Origin: Paranoxybacillus vitaminiphilus
GTDB taxonomy: Bacteria; Bacillota; Bacilli; Bacillales; Anoxybacillaceae
DNA length: 64,000 bases
Direction of reading: 5' to 3'
Assembly: GCF_003259935.1 (NCBI RefSeq)
Contig: NZ_QLMH01000013.1
Coordinates: 1-64,000 of the forward strand
Positions 49,235-62,000 of this stretch are shown in pieces. Position 1 is the stretch's first letter. Every line of letters begins with the position of its first letter. The position numbers were made by a program, and so were the translations under genes. The notes below the pieces were generated by a model, which worked only from the letters and a program-made list of their open reading frames with translations, did no database searches and was not told the DNA's origin.

Positions 49235-49307
49235 TTCACACCACACCTCTGTTTTTTAAGAATATTATAACAAATCAATCAATATATTTGATTGTCCACA
49301 TAAAAAT

Positions 49308-49354
49308 CTCCCCTTGCAGCAGACCATCCCTCTCTTTCTCTGCTGTAAGGGGAG
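49308..49354 (-). terminator. terminator of dinB
   Basis: CTCCCCTT-G-CAGCAG (49308-49322) pairs with CTGCTG-T-AAGGGGAG (49340-49354) with a single mismatch pair. On the minus strand it is followed by ATTTTTATG. It lies 40 bases past dinB. Confidence 0.9.
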
Positions 49355-49393
49355 CTCAGGACTTATTCTATTTTAAATTTGTCATCAACCTCA

Positions 49394-50665
49394 TCACATA
49401 GATTCACCGTTCCTCCTTTTTTGCTTCGCATCGTACCGCAATTGGATCTTTTCTTTCAGATTTTTCTCTTTGTTAAGAAGTTCTGATACGGGTTGAATAA
49501 TTCCTTCACCGAATTTTTGTTTTAACTGCTCAATGGTATTCAATAATGCTTCATCTTTCGCATCTTCTTCATAGCTGAACAAATCTAATTGTTTGGTCGA
49601 TTCTTTTTTGTCCAATACATCCAGGGCGGTAATTCCCAACAATCTCACTGGATCTCCGTTCCAATGCTGCTTAAATAGCTTCACCGCATATTCAAAAATT
49701 TCTTCTGGCTCTTGAAACGGATTCAATAATTTTTTACTTCGAGTCACCGTTTGAAAATCAGCGTAGCGAATCGTAATTTGAATTGTTGAGGAAACGACTC
49801 GCTTCCTTTTCATTCGGTTGCTGACCGAATCAGATAACTTTCGCAACACTTCAATAAGGGTATGCTCTTCAGTCACATTATGAGAAAGGGTCGTCGAATG
49901 ACCGATAGTTTTAAACTTAAGAACGGCTTCTGGGTCAACCGGGCGGTGATCAATTCCATTTGCCCGTTCCTGCAAGTAAAACCCTGTGATGCCAAGTAAG
50001 TCTTTTAATACTCCTTTTTCTGTTTTGGCCAATTCACCAATGGTAAAAACACCAATGCTTTTTAACTTTTCAGCTGTTTTTTCTCCAATCCCATGCATCG
50101 CTTGAACAGGCAAAGGCCAGAGTATTTTTGGTACATCCCGTTTGCGAAGGACCATAATTCCTAATGGTTTTTTCAGATCGCTCGCCATCTTTGCCAAAAA
50201 CTTATTAGGAGCGATCCCGATGCTAACGGGAATTTTTAATGTTTCTAACAACCCTTTTTGAATTTGTTGAGCGATTTCAAAAGGAGAACCCGGCGAATAG
50301 CGATTGGTTATATCCAAATATCCCTCATCAATAGAAGCGGGTTCCACGATGGGAGAAAAGGTTGCTAAAAATTGAAAAACTTTCGTACTCATTTCTCGAT
50401 ATAGGTCAAAATCAGGTTTCAGGATCACCAAGTGTGGACACTTTTTCTTTGCCTCCCACAAAGGCATCGTCGTATATATCCCAAAATCATTTTTCGCTAT
50501 ATAGTTCGCCGCCAAAACGATTCCCTTTCGTTCTTTCGGGTCTCCAGCCACCACTACCGCTTTTCCTTCTAATGATGGATCCCGCGCGATTTCACAGCTG
50601 CAGTAAAAGGCATTACAGTCAACATGTAAAATAACGCGTCCATTCTTAGGATACATGGATTTCAT
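49394..50665 (-). CDS. dinB: DNA polymerase IV (Y-family, YqjH type)
   Basis: This 423-residue translesion polymerase has the palm motifs (VILHVDCNAFYCS, PASIDEGYLD), two HhH elements (IGIAPNKFLAKMASDLKKPL, HGIGEKTAEKLKSIGV), the little-finger domain, and a beta-clamp motif QLDLF near residue 375. Extended similarity is to B. subtilis YqjH (PolY1). The usual ASVE after the first palm motif reads CSCE here. The start is ATG 50665 behind GGAAGAAAAGG; the frame to 50752 lacks a site. It is monocistronic with its own terminator. Confidence 0.95.
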   Translation of the reverse strand: MKSMYPKNGRVILHVDCNAFYCSCEIARDPSLEGKAVVVAGDPKERKGIVLAANYIAKNDFGIYTTMPLWEAKKKCPHLVILKPDFDLYREMSTKVFQFLATFSPIVEPASIDEGYLDITNRYSPGSPFEIAQQIQKGLLETLKIPVSIGIAPNKFLAKMASDLKKPLGIMVLRKRDVPKILWPLPVQAMHGIGEKTAEKLKSIGVFTIGELAKTEKGVLKDLLGITGFYLQERANGIDHRPVDPEAVLKFKTIGHSTTLSHNVTEEHTLIEVLRKLSDSVSNRMKRKRVVSSTIQITIRYADFQTVTRSKKLLNPFQEPEEIFEYAVKLFKQHWNGDPVRLLGITALDVLDKKESTKQLDLFSYEEDAKDEALLNTIEQLKQKFGEGIIQPVSELLNKEKNLKEKIQLRYDAKQKRRNGESM

Positions 50666-50768
50666 GCCTTTTCTTCCTTTCCGATCGTTTTTCACACAGG
50701 ATTTGATTCGATCTGCTTCAGTGTTGATTTTTACTCCAATGAAAAAAGACAATAAAATAATGAAAAAA

Positions 50769-50791
50769 TGGATCGTTCAAAGAAAACGATC
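50769..50791. terminator. hairpin upstream of dinB, terminating minus-strand transcription
   Basis: GGATCGTT (50769-50776) pairs with AACGATCC (50784-50791). T-rich tails follow on both strands, stronger on the minus (ATTTTTTCATTATTTTATT). It ends a small open frame and insulates dinB. Confidence 0.65.
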
Positions 50792-50938
50792 CTCACTTTG
50801 TTTTATTTTATCATTGAAGTAGATGGTTTTATAAGGATCTAGTTTACTTGCTTTCTTTTTCTCATTGACTTTACGCTCTGGAAGTTTGTTCCCTTTTATA
50901 TAACTCCAACTTAAACTCTCACCATGTGAATCAAGCAT
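50777..50938 (-). pseudogene. coding-like remnant, possibly transposase-derived
   Basis: The minus frame from ATG 50938 to 50777 encodes 53 residues rich in Lys (SWSYIKGNKLPERKVNEKKK, then ASKLDPYKTIYFNDK). The KLDPYK segment recalls IstA proteins of the IS21 family, but the match is short. No ribosome binding site is present. Its stop lies in a terminator. Confidence 0.25.
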
Positions 50939-50966
50939 GAAAATCAACCAGTGTTCTGTTCGCCTT

Positions 50967-51230
50967 TTAAATATGTTGAAAAATCAAGTTTGATTTATTA
51001 TAGATACTTACGAATCGTTTTACGATCAAATTCTGTTTCTTTGGCAATAGATTAAGTACTTCGTGTACATTCATAGTTTCTATTTCACGTAAACTATGAC
51101 CAGCACAAAATACCTTTGTAGATCCTTCAATAACAACAACCTCAATCTTTACTTCTCTTTTTTCAGCAATCTCTTGAAGAAGAGAACCTAATTCTTGAAG
51201 CAATTTTAATGATAATGCGATGAGCGTATA
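50967..51230 (-). pseudogene. enoyl-CoA hydratase/isomerase (crotonase) fragment
   Basis: The minus frame ending at 50967 reads ALSLKLLQELGSLLQEIAEK followed by VVVIEGSTKVFCAGHSLREI. The (A/F)CAGH(D/S)L motif is the oxyanion-hole region near the N-terminus of crotonase-fold enzymes. After about 20 more residues similarity ends and a stop follows. The remaining 180 or so residues, including the catalytic Glu, are missing, and there is no start context. It is a clear truncated pseudogene. Confidence 0.7.
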
Positions 51231-51387
51231 TAAACTCCAAAAGAAAAACGCTTGGAATAAAAATCCGTGCGTTTTTTACTCACTTGCGGGACGCATCACG
51301 GACGAGATGTGAACGCAAGCCTTTCTTTTTTAACATAATCCCGAAGCCCCACTTCCAATTTGTTCAGCAAATGAAGTGGTGAGTAGT

Positions 51388-53013
51388 TCAATTGAATTGG
51401 AATCGTTTTAATATTTGATTTAGCCGGTGAACTTCTTCCGCCAAAGCAGCTGCTTCTTTTGCCAACATGTGTACCCCAGAGACTTGTTGCTCTATTCCAG
51501 TCGCTGTTTCGTGGACAACATTTGTAAAATCTTCAGCTATATAGTAAACGTCTGTGATTAAATGTTGCAGCTCCTCTCCTTCTGCTGTTGCTTTTTCGAC
51601 GTAAGAACGATTATGACTGATGAGTTCGTTCATTTGTGTAGACATTTCTTGGAATTCGGCAATACTTTTGCTCGTTTTCAAAAGGGAAGAGGTCGTTTCT
51701 TCAATGGCATCAACATTTTCATCGACTGCTTGCACAGCCGTTATTAAATCCTTTCGTGTTTTGTTTAGTGAAGATAAAATTTCAGATGCGAAACTATTTG
51801 TATCCTCTGCTAGCTTTCGCACTTCTGAAGCGACGACAGCAAACCCTTTTCCTGCTTCTCCCGCTCTAGCGGCTTCGATGGACGCATTTAAGGCAAGCAT
51901 ATTCGTTTGATCGGCAATCGCCGTAATGGCAGAAACCTTCTTCATCACCATATCAGCTTCTTTTGCAACCATTTGAATCAGCTGAGAGGTTTCTCTAATT
52001 TTCGTTTGAATGGTGCGCATTTTTTGCTCTGTTTTTTGAATTTGCTCATTTCCAATTTGAGCGGAATCAAGGGTTGATTGAGCCCGTTGAACGGCTTGTT
52101 CAATTTCCTTCTGAATTCTCCAAATGCTCTCCATCATCGTTTCGATCCGCGTTTTTGCTTGTTGGACGAATGTTGTTTGTTTTTGTGCCCCTTGACGAAA
52201 TGTTTCCATTGTAGCAGATACTTCATCAAATGCTTCCGATAGTCTTTTTGCTTCTTCTTTTTGTTCTTTGCTCACTTGATCAACAGAATGTGTGGCTTTA
52301 GCAAACTCATTCAAAATGGAACGCATGCCAAGAATGACTTTATTGATTTCATAGCCAATTTGATGGAATTCATTTCGTTTGCCGACGGTGCGTACTTCCG
52401 TATGCAAGTTTCCAGATGAAACGGTTCGAGTCACGTGATACCAATTGCGTAAACGTGTAATAAGGACACGGTAAAAACAAAACGAACAAACGAAGCTAAC
52501 CAAAAAAGCGCCCGATGTTAAAAGAAAAATGTGAAAAAGAGATAAACTTAATAAGAACGAAGCAATTGCGACTGTGATGCTCGGAAGTAAAACGATGGAA
52601 CTAAACCATGCTTCTAAATAAGGCTGATGAACAAGCCTTCCCATCCGCAAATTAAAGCGCTTTCCATTTCGGTCAGTAAACAATGGACATGACGCATCGA
52701 TTAAAACTTCCCCTGTATTCCGTTTATAAATTTGCAGAAGGGGAACGTTCGTTGTTGCTGCTTTGCTTCCTACTTCATCGTTAAACGTTATTCCTTCACG
52801 CAATCGATTTGTATGAATGATTGCATATCCTGATTCATCGACAATAAGAAAATATTCATCATGCTCTAACCGTTTATCTAAGATGTGGCGCAACGTCTCC
52901 AATTGCTCTGAAATAGACATGTCAGGATGAATGGTTCGTTGAATTTCTTCCGCTACTCGCTGAACTTTGTTCAATGCTTTTTGTGCCACTTTTCTCTTTA
53001 ATAATTTTTCCAA
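51388..53013 (-). CDS. methyl-accepting chemotaxis protein with soluble N-terminal sensor
   Basis: In this 541-residue chemoreceptor, residues 1-140 form a soluble sensor ([20 protein letters not shown], then [12 protein letters not shown]-like region) without a preceding membrane helix. Two adjacent membrane helices (about 142-186), a HAMP-like segment and the signalling coiled coil with the hairpin tip ([20 protein letters not shown]) follow. The sensor therefore appears to be cytoplasmic, with the TM hairpin serving as an anchor. The start is TTG 53013, eight bases after GGGGAGGGGG. It is monocistronic; a weak hairpin (about 51343-51375) follows. Confidence 0.9.
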   Translation of the reverse strand: MEKLLKRKVAQKALNKVQRVAEEIQRTIHPDMSISEQLETLRHILDKRLEHDEYFLIVDESGYAIIHTNRLREGITFNDEVGSKAATTNVPLLQIYKRNTGEVLIDASCPLFTDRNGKRFNLRMGRLVHQPYLEAWFSSIVLLPSITVAIASFLLSLSLFHIFLLTSGAFLVSFVCSFCFYRVLITRLRNWYHVTRTVSSGNLHTEVRTVGKRNEFHQIGYEINKVILGMRSILNEFAKATHSVDQVSKEQKEEAKRLSEAFDEVSATMETFRQGAQKQTTFVQQAKTRIETMMESIWRIQKEIEQAVQRAQSTLDSAQIGNEQIQKTEQKMRTIQTKIRETSQLIQMVAKEADMVMKKVSAITAIADQTNMLALNASIEAARAGEAGKGFAVVASEVRKLAEDTNSFASEILSSLNKTRKDLITAVQAVDENVDAIEETTSSLLKTSKSIAEFQEMSTQMNELISHNRSYVEKATAEGEELQHLITDVYYIAEDFTNVVHETATGIEQQVSGVHMLAKEAAALAEEVHRLNQILKRFQFN

Positions 53014-56000
53014 TTTTGTAACCCCCTCCCCTTAATAATAATATACACAATTTTAAGACTATTAAAAAGAATAAAAAATTAGGTACTAACGGTAACGGAA
53101 AAATGAAGAACTTGCTCAATGAGAAACAAATCGTGAAATTCACCGTGAGTCAGAAAAACTCGATGATATTTACAGGAAGAGATTTTAGGAGGAATAAGTT
53201 TGAGCGGTACTAATTTAAGATAATACGACTATTAGTTAACATAATTTTATTATAGTTAATATAAATAATAACGTTCTTTATTATTTTTTCTAATAAATAA
53301 AAAACTGCCCCTATTACTCGAATAGAGGCAGTCTCTCATGAGGAAGTTCTCCCTCATGATTCCAATAATAATTGCTCTGGATCTTCGAGGAGTTCTTTTA
53401 CTTTCACTAAAAAGCCGACCGCTTCTTTTCCGTCAATAATGCGGTGGTCGTATGACAGTGCCACATACATCATCGGACGGTTTTCCATGCGCACTTCATC
53501 GATGGCGACAGGACGAAGTTGAATTTTATGCATTCCTAAGATGCCGACTTGCGGTCCGTTTAAAATTGGTGTGGACAGTAACGAGCCGAACACTCCGCCA
53601 TTGGTAATGGTAAATGTGCCGCCTTGCAAGTCTTTTAAGCTTAATTTGTTTTCACGCGCTTTTGTCGCTAAGTGTAAAATTTCCCGTTCAATTTCGGCAA
53701 AATTTTTCTTGTCTGCATCGCGCACAACCGGAACGACTAAGCCTTCGTCCGTCGACACGGCTACCCCGATATCATAGTATTTCTTCACGATGATTTCGTC
53801 CCCTTGAATTTCCGCGTTCAACAGAGGATATTTTTTCAATGCCGCGACGACGGCTTTCGTAAAGAAAGACATAAAGCCGAGCCGTACATCATGTTCTTGA
53901 TAAAACGCATCTTTTCGACGGTTGCGCAAGTCCATAATCGCCGTCATGTCAATTTCGTTAAACGTTGTAAGCATCGCCGCTGTGTGTTGAGCTTCTACGA
54001 GCCGCTTCGCAATCGTTTGGCGGCGTCTGGACATTTTTATTCGTTCCACTGGTTTTTCCGGTTCAAACAGATCAGGCATCGTCGGTTTGACTGTTTCCGC
54101 AGTTGGTGCCGATTGAACCGGTTGATTCGAATACGCTTCTACATCTTGTTTACGTATGCGGCCAAGCGGATCAAATGGCGTCACTTTGGATAAGTCAATC
54201 CCTTTTTCGCGGGCTAGCTTTCTCGCAGCTGGTGAAGCAACCGGTCGTTGCGCTGGTCTTGCGACTGGTTCCTCCTTGACCGGCGTCTCTTTTACAGCTG
54301 CCGTTTGACTTAGCTCTTCCTTTTCTGGTTGCTGTGGTGTTTCCGCCGCCTGTGGCACGTTTGCTTCCGCTTCTGCTGACACAATGGCGATTGTATCCCC
54401 TACTTTGACTGTATCCCCTTCATTAAATAGTAATTTGGTAATGACCCCTGATTCTTCCGACATTAATTCCACATTGACTTTATCCGTTTCTAACTCGGCA
54501 ATCGGCTCCCCTTTGTTAATAAAATCTCCCGGTTTTTTAAGCCATTGAAAAATGGTCCCTTCCGTTATCGATTCCGCTAATTCTGGTACTTTGATTTCTG
54601 CCACTGTTATATCTCCTTTCGCCATTTTCGTTTTTATCATTCAAAAATTACGAACGTGTGAATGCCTGGTTGATAATGCGTGCCTGCTCTTTTTTATGAA
54701 CAATTGGATCGCCTTCTGCCGTACTAGAGCGTCTTCTGCGGCCGATATAAGAGACTTGAACTCCCGCAGGAGCCAATGTAAGCAATCGAGGCTCTACAAA
54801 GTTCCAAGCTCCCATATTTTTCGGCTCTTCTTGCACCCATACGATTTCTTTGAGATTCGGGAACTGTTTGACGTAACGAGAAATTTCCTCCATTGGGAAT
54901 GGATATAATTCTTCTACCCGTAAAATATGGAACCAGTCCTTGTCTTTTACTTCGTTTAATTTTTCCGCTAAATCAATCGCGATTTTACCTGAACATAAGA
55001 TTAAGCGTTCAACCTTCTCAGGGGCATTTCCTAATCCCGGTTGTGGCAGCACCGGTTGGAAACTTCCTTCACTCAAATCCGCTGCTCCTGATACGACCAA
55101 CGGATGACGCAATAAGCTTTTTGGCGACATAATGACAAGCGGCCGCACTTCTTCTTTTTGTAAAATCAGCGCTTGACGGCGTAAAATGTGAAAATATTGC
55201 GATGATTTCGTCATATTGGCGACCGTCCAGTTATTTTCAGCGGCTAATGAAAGAAATCGTTCCAAACGGGCGCTTGAATGCTCAGGTCCTTGTCCTTCAT
55301 ATCCATGTGGAAGCAGCATAACGAGACCGGATTTTTGTCCCCATTTTGCTCTTCCCGATGAGATAAACTGATCAATGATGACTTGGGCGGAGTTTGCGAA
55401 ATCACCGAATTGCGCTTCCCACAGCACTAGCGTTTCGGGAGCGAATACGTTATAACCGTATTCAAATCCAAGCACGCTCGCCTCGGACAGAGGACTATTA
55501 TGAATCGCAAAAGACGCCTTGCTGCCCGATAGCTGGTGCAGCGGCGAAAACGTTTTTCCTGTTTTGTCATCGTGTAAAATCAGATGACGTTGGGCGAACG
55601 TTCCTCTTTCTGAATCTTGGCCCGTCAAACGAATTGGAATGCCATCTTGAAGGATGGTCGCAAATGCGAGCGCTTCGGCATGCGCCCAATCGATTTTGTT
55701 CTCTTGAAACGCGGTAATGCGCCGCTTTAAAATTCGTTCCAATTTATTAAATACGTGAAAGCCGTCCGGCCATTGTACAAGTTCGCGGTTTATTTGTTCA
55801 AGCACGTTAACCGGTACGCTTGTATCAATTTTTGGAATTCCTTTTTCCGCTACTTCCGGCGGATTCATTTCATAATCAGGTTCTTCTTTTAGCTCAGCTA
55901 CTCTGCTATAAGCTTCTTGCAGCTTCTTCTCCACTTCTTTGGCAAAGCGATCCACTTCCTCTGCTGACGGGATGATCCCTTGCTGTTCGAGACGAGCAGC

Positions 56001-59000
56001 GTAGAGCTTGCCGACAGTCGGATGTTTACGAATGATTTGATACATTAACGGATTGGTCGCGGCTGGTTCATCCATTTCATTATGGCCGTGACGACGATAT
56101 CCGATTAAATCAATTAAAAAATCTTTCTTAAATGTCTGACGGTAAATGAAAGCCAAATGAGCGGCTGCAAGCACTGCTTCCGGGTCGTCTGCATTGACAT
56201 GAACGATCGGAATTTCAAATCCTTTTGCTAAATCGCTTGCATATTTTGTAGAACGAGAATCCTCGCTTTCCGTCGTAAAACCAATCATATTGTTCGCAAT
56301 GATATGGATCGTGCCGCCTGTTTGATAACCTTTTAACCGGCTTAAATTTAACGTTTCCGCTACTACCCCTTGACCTGGAAACGCCGCATCCCCATGGATT
56401 AAAATGGCGAACGATTTACTCTCATCTTGTTCAGGAAAACCAGGTTTATCGCGAGTTTCTTGAGCGGCCCGCGTATAGCCGACAACAACAGGGTTGACAT
56501 ATTCCAAATGGCTTGGGTTATTGGCTAAAGTAATAACGGCTCGAACGGTGTTCTCATTCTTGATTTTTCGATCTAATCCTAAATGGTATTTAACGTCGCC
56601 CGTCCATCCATATGTAATCCCAATTGAACCTTCGGATGGAATCAAATCTTTATTTGGTGCATGTTGAAATTCCGCAAAAATCATTTCATAAGGCTTCCCT
56701 AATACATGCGCCAATACATTCAACCGGCCGCGATGAGCCATTCCGATATTAATCAATTTTGTTCCTTTTTGCACAGCTTCTGAAATAATTTCATCCAGCA
56801 ATGGAACCAACGTATCCACACCTTCAATGGAAAAACGTTTTTGGCCGACGAATGTCCGATGTAAAAAATGCTCAAATACCTCCACTTCGGTCAGCCGTTT
56901 TAGCAGTTCCATTTTCTTTTCATTCGAGATAGCAGGTCGATAGCTGCCTGACTCCACCATTTGTAAGAGCCAGTTTTTTTCTTCTACATCTTGGACATGA
57001 CCAAATTCAAACGCTAGTTTGGACGTATAGACTTCTTTTAAATATTGAATCGCCTCAAACGCATTTTTAATATGGTTAGGCAAATACGGGCTTATAATGG
57101 AAGAAGGGATGGATTTTAAATCATCTTCTGTTAATCCGAACTTTTGAATATCAATATGACGCGAATCTTTTTCAGACGTTTCTAATGGATTAATCTTGGC
57201 ATCCAAATGACCAAAAGTACGAATATAATCGGCCAATTTGACTGCCTGAACATATTTTTCTAACAAGTTTGCCGATACATTTGTGTGATGCACAACATCT
57301 TTCGGCTTATTATCGTTATTACTGTCCGAAAACTCAGGCGGCCCCCAGCAGTCAAACCACTCTTTCAACTCTGGATCAACCAAACTTGGATTTTGTAAAT
57401 ACCGTTCATACATTTCCATAACATATCCAAGATTTGGACCGTGAAACTTTTCCCATGGATTTTTGAAGCTGTCACTAAGCGTGTTCATTTTTGAATACCC
57501 TCCAAAGCTAATTAAATACGCCTTACATCATGATTAATCCCCGTTTTTCCACACTACTTTTACCATGAAAGAGGGTGCTACAAAACACTCAAAATAATGC
57601 ATCCTTGTAGTAAATAGTGATATGGCTAATTGGAAATCATAGTCATATCCACCCTTTGAACATGTTTTTGTCAACCGAATTTCCAACAGAGTGTATTTGT
57701 TATGTGCATTTATGTATGGATGATACGTTTTGCAACACGCTCATGAAAAATAAAACGATTACATTTCCATTTTACTATTGTCTAGAAGAAAGTCAAAATA
57801 ATATTACTTTTCCTATTTTTTTGTCGTATATAATTGCATAAAAAGAGCCATGCTTCTTCCTCTTGACAGAATCATATCCTAGCAAGCTATGTAAACTGTA
57901 ACTTACTATAAATTCAACTTAAGCTTTCGACATATGAACAAACCTCACTCCTTTGCGCATTTTTTCTGCCCAATGGGATGCACCGGAAAATTAAAACTTA
58001 GAAAAGTTAAATTTTCCGCATGTTAAAAAATCAAGTTGGACCTATATAGATATAATCCACTCTATTATAAGAGTAACTTTCACCATATATTTGCAGCAAC
58101 AATTCCTAGCAAAATTCCGATCATAGCGCTCGATAGTGTTCCGATAAGATAATACTCTGCGAATTGTTTATGTTCAAATTGCTTAAATCGGGTTAATGTT
58201 TTTAAGGCTGCTAGAAAGGCAAGTCCCTGTGGTAAATCGATCATCATCAGGATGACGATGAGAGCCCGCTCTAGCATGCCGATGATTTGACCAATTTTGG
58301 CTGGTGAATCATGAAAATACTGTTCTGTTTTGATAGTGGTAATTTCTGTTTCTGTTCTTCCATCACTTTCATATTTCGTTTTTACTTCTGTCTTTTCATC
58401 GGATAAGCGATATATTCCCTCTTGTAATTCGTTGGTTGGAGCAAGATTTTGTAAGAGAATTCCAAGAAAATAACCAGTTCCATAGGTGGCTAAAACAAAA
58501 ACACAAATGGTAGCGGTGATCTTTTCATAAATACCAAAATCACCATAAAACGCTTGGATACTGTCCATCAATGACCATTCTGACGTAGTGAAATAATGAA
58601 GTACAAAAATAATGGTCAAAAAGTGAAGAACTTGATCAAGGAGAAACAACAGTGCTTGACTACTTACTTTATTCGTTTTTTTGCTTAATTTTATTTTTCC
58701 GTAATCAATGACATAATGGGAAATAGAGATCAAAAAAATGGCTTGTCCAAATGAACGAAAGGTCGCACTAGTAATAGATGGATTGATGACAGAAATCACG
58801 AGACTAGCCATTCCCATTAAAAGAGCATGAATGGCCACATGCTTAACGAGTGTAACGATGGGTTTATCCTTTCTCTGCTCGATAAATTGATCCGATTGAA
58901 AAATAAAATCCCCTAGTAAATGAGCAGCATAAAAATAAATCCACAAATTTATCGCTCCTTACGATTCAAAAGATTTTCATACATCAACAGCAATTGAGTC

Positions 59001-62000
59001 AAGCTATCTTCTACTGCTTTTATTTTTTGGTAATCAGCACGTTTCAGTAAATAGCTAACGGTGGAAATGGGTGATTTGTACCCTAAATATTTTCCAATTT
59101 TTTCATACGTCCATTCGGGAAATTGTTCAATCAATTCGATGACTTGTTTTTGCTTATCGGTCCATTTTCGTTTGGTTGTGACAATAACATTTAATAAGGC
59201 GTTAAGTGGTTCGTGCGGGACAAGTTCGGATGAAAAATAAAAGCTTGTCTCGGTTTCAATATCATTCCAAATTTTTGCTTTCTCGCCTTTTTCCTTTAGT
59301 TGTTTGTCCCTTGCGACAAATGCATGTAACACCGCACTTCCATTCATCGTATGAACGTTTACTTCATCCGTTTCCAGCTCGCCAATGCCAATGCCTAAAT
59401 AAAAGGGACAACGATGGAGCTGTGACTGTTGAAAAATATAGTCGATCAGCGGATAGGCATTGGCAAAGTTTTTTATAACGCCAATGAGTTCATCGCCATT
59501 CCTAATGGCAAACGGAACAAGCAAGTCTTGCTCAAATTGTTGGTTGATTGTCTGTTGGCATTCTTCCAATACGTAAATTAAATGGTCTTTCTTCATCAGT
59601 TTAGATTGTTTGACATCTGCTGCGAAACAGATTGCTGGCGTTCGTTTCATAATATCCCTCTTTTTATTGATGAATATATATCAACATTTTAGATGTTGTT
59701 GAAAATATATCAACATATATTTACTGATACAAGGATAGTAAAAATTCGCTACATTTTCAACATCCAATTTATTGTGAACAGGATTATACGATCCGTATTC
59801 ATCTCACTTAGCAGGATATCCATGACTATCTTCGCACCAGAACTGTCCTTTTATCACCTAGGTAGGCACTCCTTCATACACTGGAGAGAAGGATAAGATG
59901 GAAGGAGGCCTACGTAATGAGCTATTACAAAGAAGATAATTATCGTGTTCCTAAAATGGTAAGTGTAGTTGAACCGTACGTATATGAAGCATTACAGTCC
60001 GTAAGAGGTAAACACGTAGTTGTCCAAACCACTCATGGTAACGTGCGTGGGATCGTGAAAGATGTTAAGCCTGACCATATAGTGATCATGGAAAGAGAAC
60101 ATCCATTTTTTGTCCGTATCCAGCAAATCGTTTGGATTATGCCGGACTAACTGAATTGTGTACTGAAACATGCCTCTCCCCTCATACATTTTTATGAATA
60201 GACTGTGAGGAGGGGAAGGCTTTGATTACGCGCATTAATAGATTAGCGATAGAATTGCCAATGCCGAAAGAACCTGATCCGAACGGCGCCGCAGCTGTGC
60301 AAGAACTGCTTGGTGGGCGTTTTGGTGAAATGTCCACTTTAAATAACTATATGTTTCAATCGTTTAGCTTTCGTGGAAAGAAAAAACTTAAGCCGTTTTA
60401 TGATTTGGTTGCCAGCATCACAGCGGAAGAATTCGGGCACGTAGAATTAGTAACCAATACGATTAATTTAATGATTCAAGGAACCACGTTCCCGGGGGAT
60501 CCAAACATCACTCCGATGCAAAACGCAAAAGATCTGCGGAACTCTCAACATTATATTGTTACAGCCCAAACAGCCCTCGTGGCAGACTCCATGGGAAAAC
60601 CGTGGAACGGAGACAATGTTTTTAATAGCGGCAACTTAATTTTGGATTTGCTTCATAACTTTTTCCTTGAGTGCGGGGCACGTACTCATAAAATGCGCGT
60701 GTATGAAATGACTGATAATCCAGTGGCGCGTGAAATGATCGGATACTTACTTGTCCGCGGCGGCGTACACATCACTGCTTATGCAAAGGCGCTGGAAATA
60801 GCTACAGGAGTAGACATGACGAAAATGCTGCCGATCCCTAATCTTGATAACAACGTCTTTGATACAGCAAGAAAATACGAAGCAATGGGCATTCACCGCA
60901 AGCTTTATACATGGAATTTTGAGGGCGAATATAAAGATATCGCCCAAATTTGGAAGGGTGTCAGTCCGATTGACGGACAGCCGCTTGAAGTGGTGGAAGG
61001 AACACCTGCAGGAGGTCCGATTCCGGAGTTAGATGAACTTCCAGAAGAATTCGCACCCGGCATCTCCCGAGAAGATTTCGAGAAAATCTTGAAGCGGCTT
61101 CAAAGATCGGCAGGGTTATAGAGGAAGCGGCTGTTTTTGACAACAAAGACAAAGTTCGTTGCTAAATATATATATTGAATTATCAAGACCTAAATAAAAA
61201 GGTAAGCACATATTGTCATGTCTAATATGTTTGCTTACCTTGTTTTTATTCCATTAATATTCCTCGTTAGCTAAATTTTCACACTGTACAAAACAAATTC
61301 CAGCTTAAAAGTATTCTGTACTTAATCCAAAATAAATAGCTAATGAAAGGGCAATAAAAAATACGAAAAATATCATCTTTTGGATTTTGCTCCAGCTTTT
61401 CATCCAGCCCCATCTTTTTCTATCGACATCAAACCAAAAGAAATCAACAAGAACAGCTAAAACAATAATTAAGACCATTATAAAAGAACTCATTCACCCC
61501 CCTCCTATCCGTTCATACATTTTTTTACATATACGTTCTTGTTTAGAGAAAAGTTTCATTAAAATCTTATCCTACTTTTCAACGCTAATTACCTTTCGTT
61601 AAACAAGGTATGATCAAATACCTATGTTTCCGCAAATTATAATGAAGGAGGTTGTTTCGGTGAAAACTTTTTATAAAAAGAGGCAAGTTCTTTGGTATTG
61701 TAAAGTTAACAATATTACTTCTCTGCTTAATACTTGAAGACGATACTAACTTTTTTGATATTTCTTGTCATTAACTGCAAAATGTGAAGTAGCGACAAAA
61801 AGAACTACCATAACTAAAATAGTGATCTTGCTACTGATAAAATTGTTTTTAAAACTTTCATTTTTGTTTTATCCTCCTAAAACTTTAATAAATAGAAAAA
61901 ATTAACTTTGTTATAATTATTATATAATTCAAGAAACCTTTAATATTTATGTAAATTTTGTGAATATTATGATATGTGTCAAAGGAAATTTTAAAGCAGG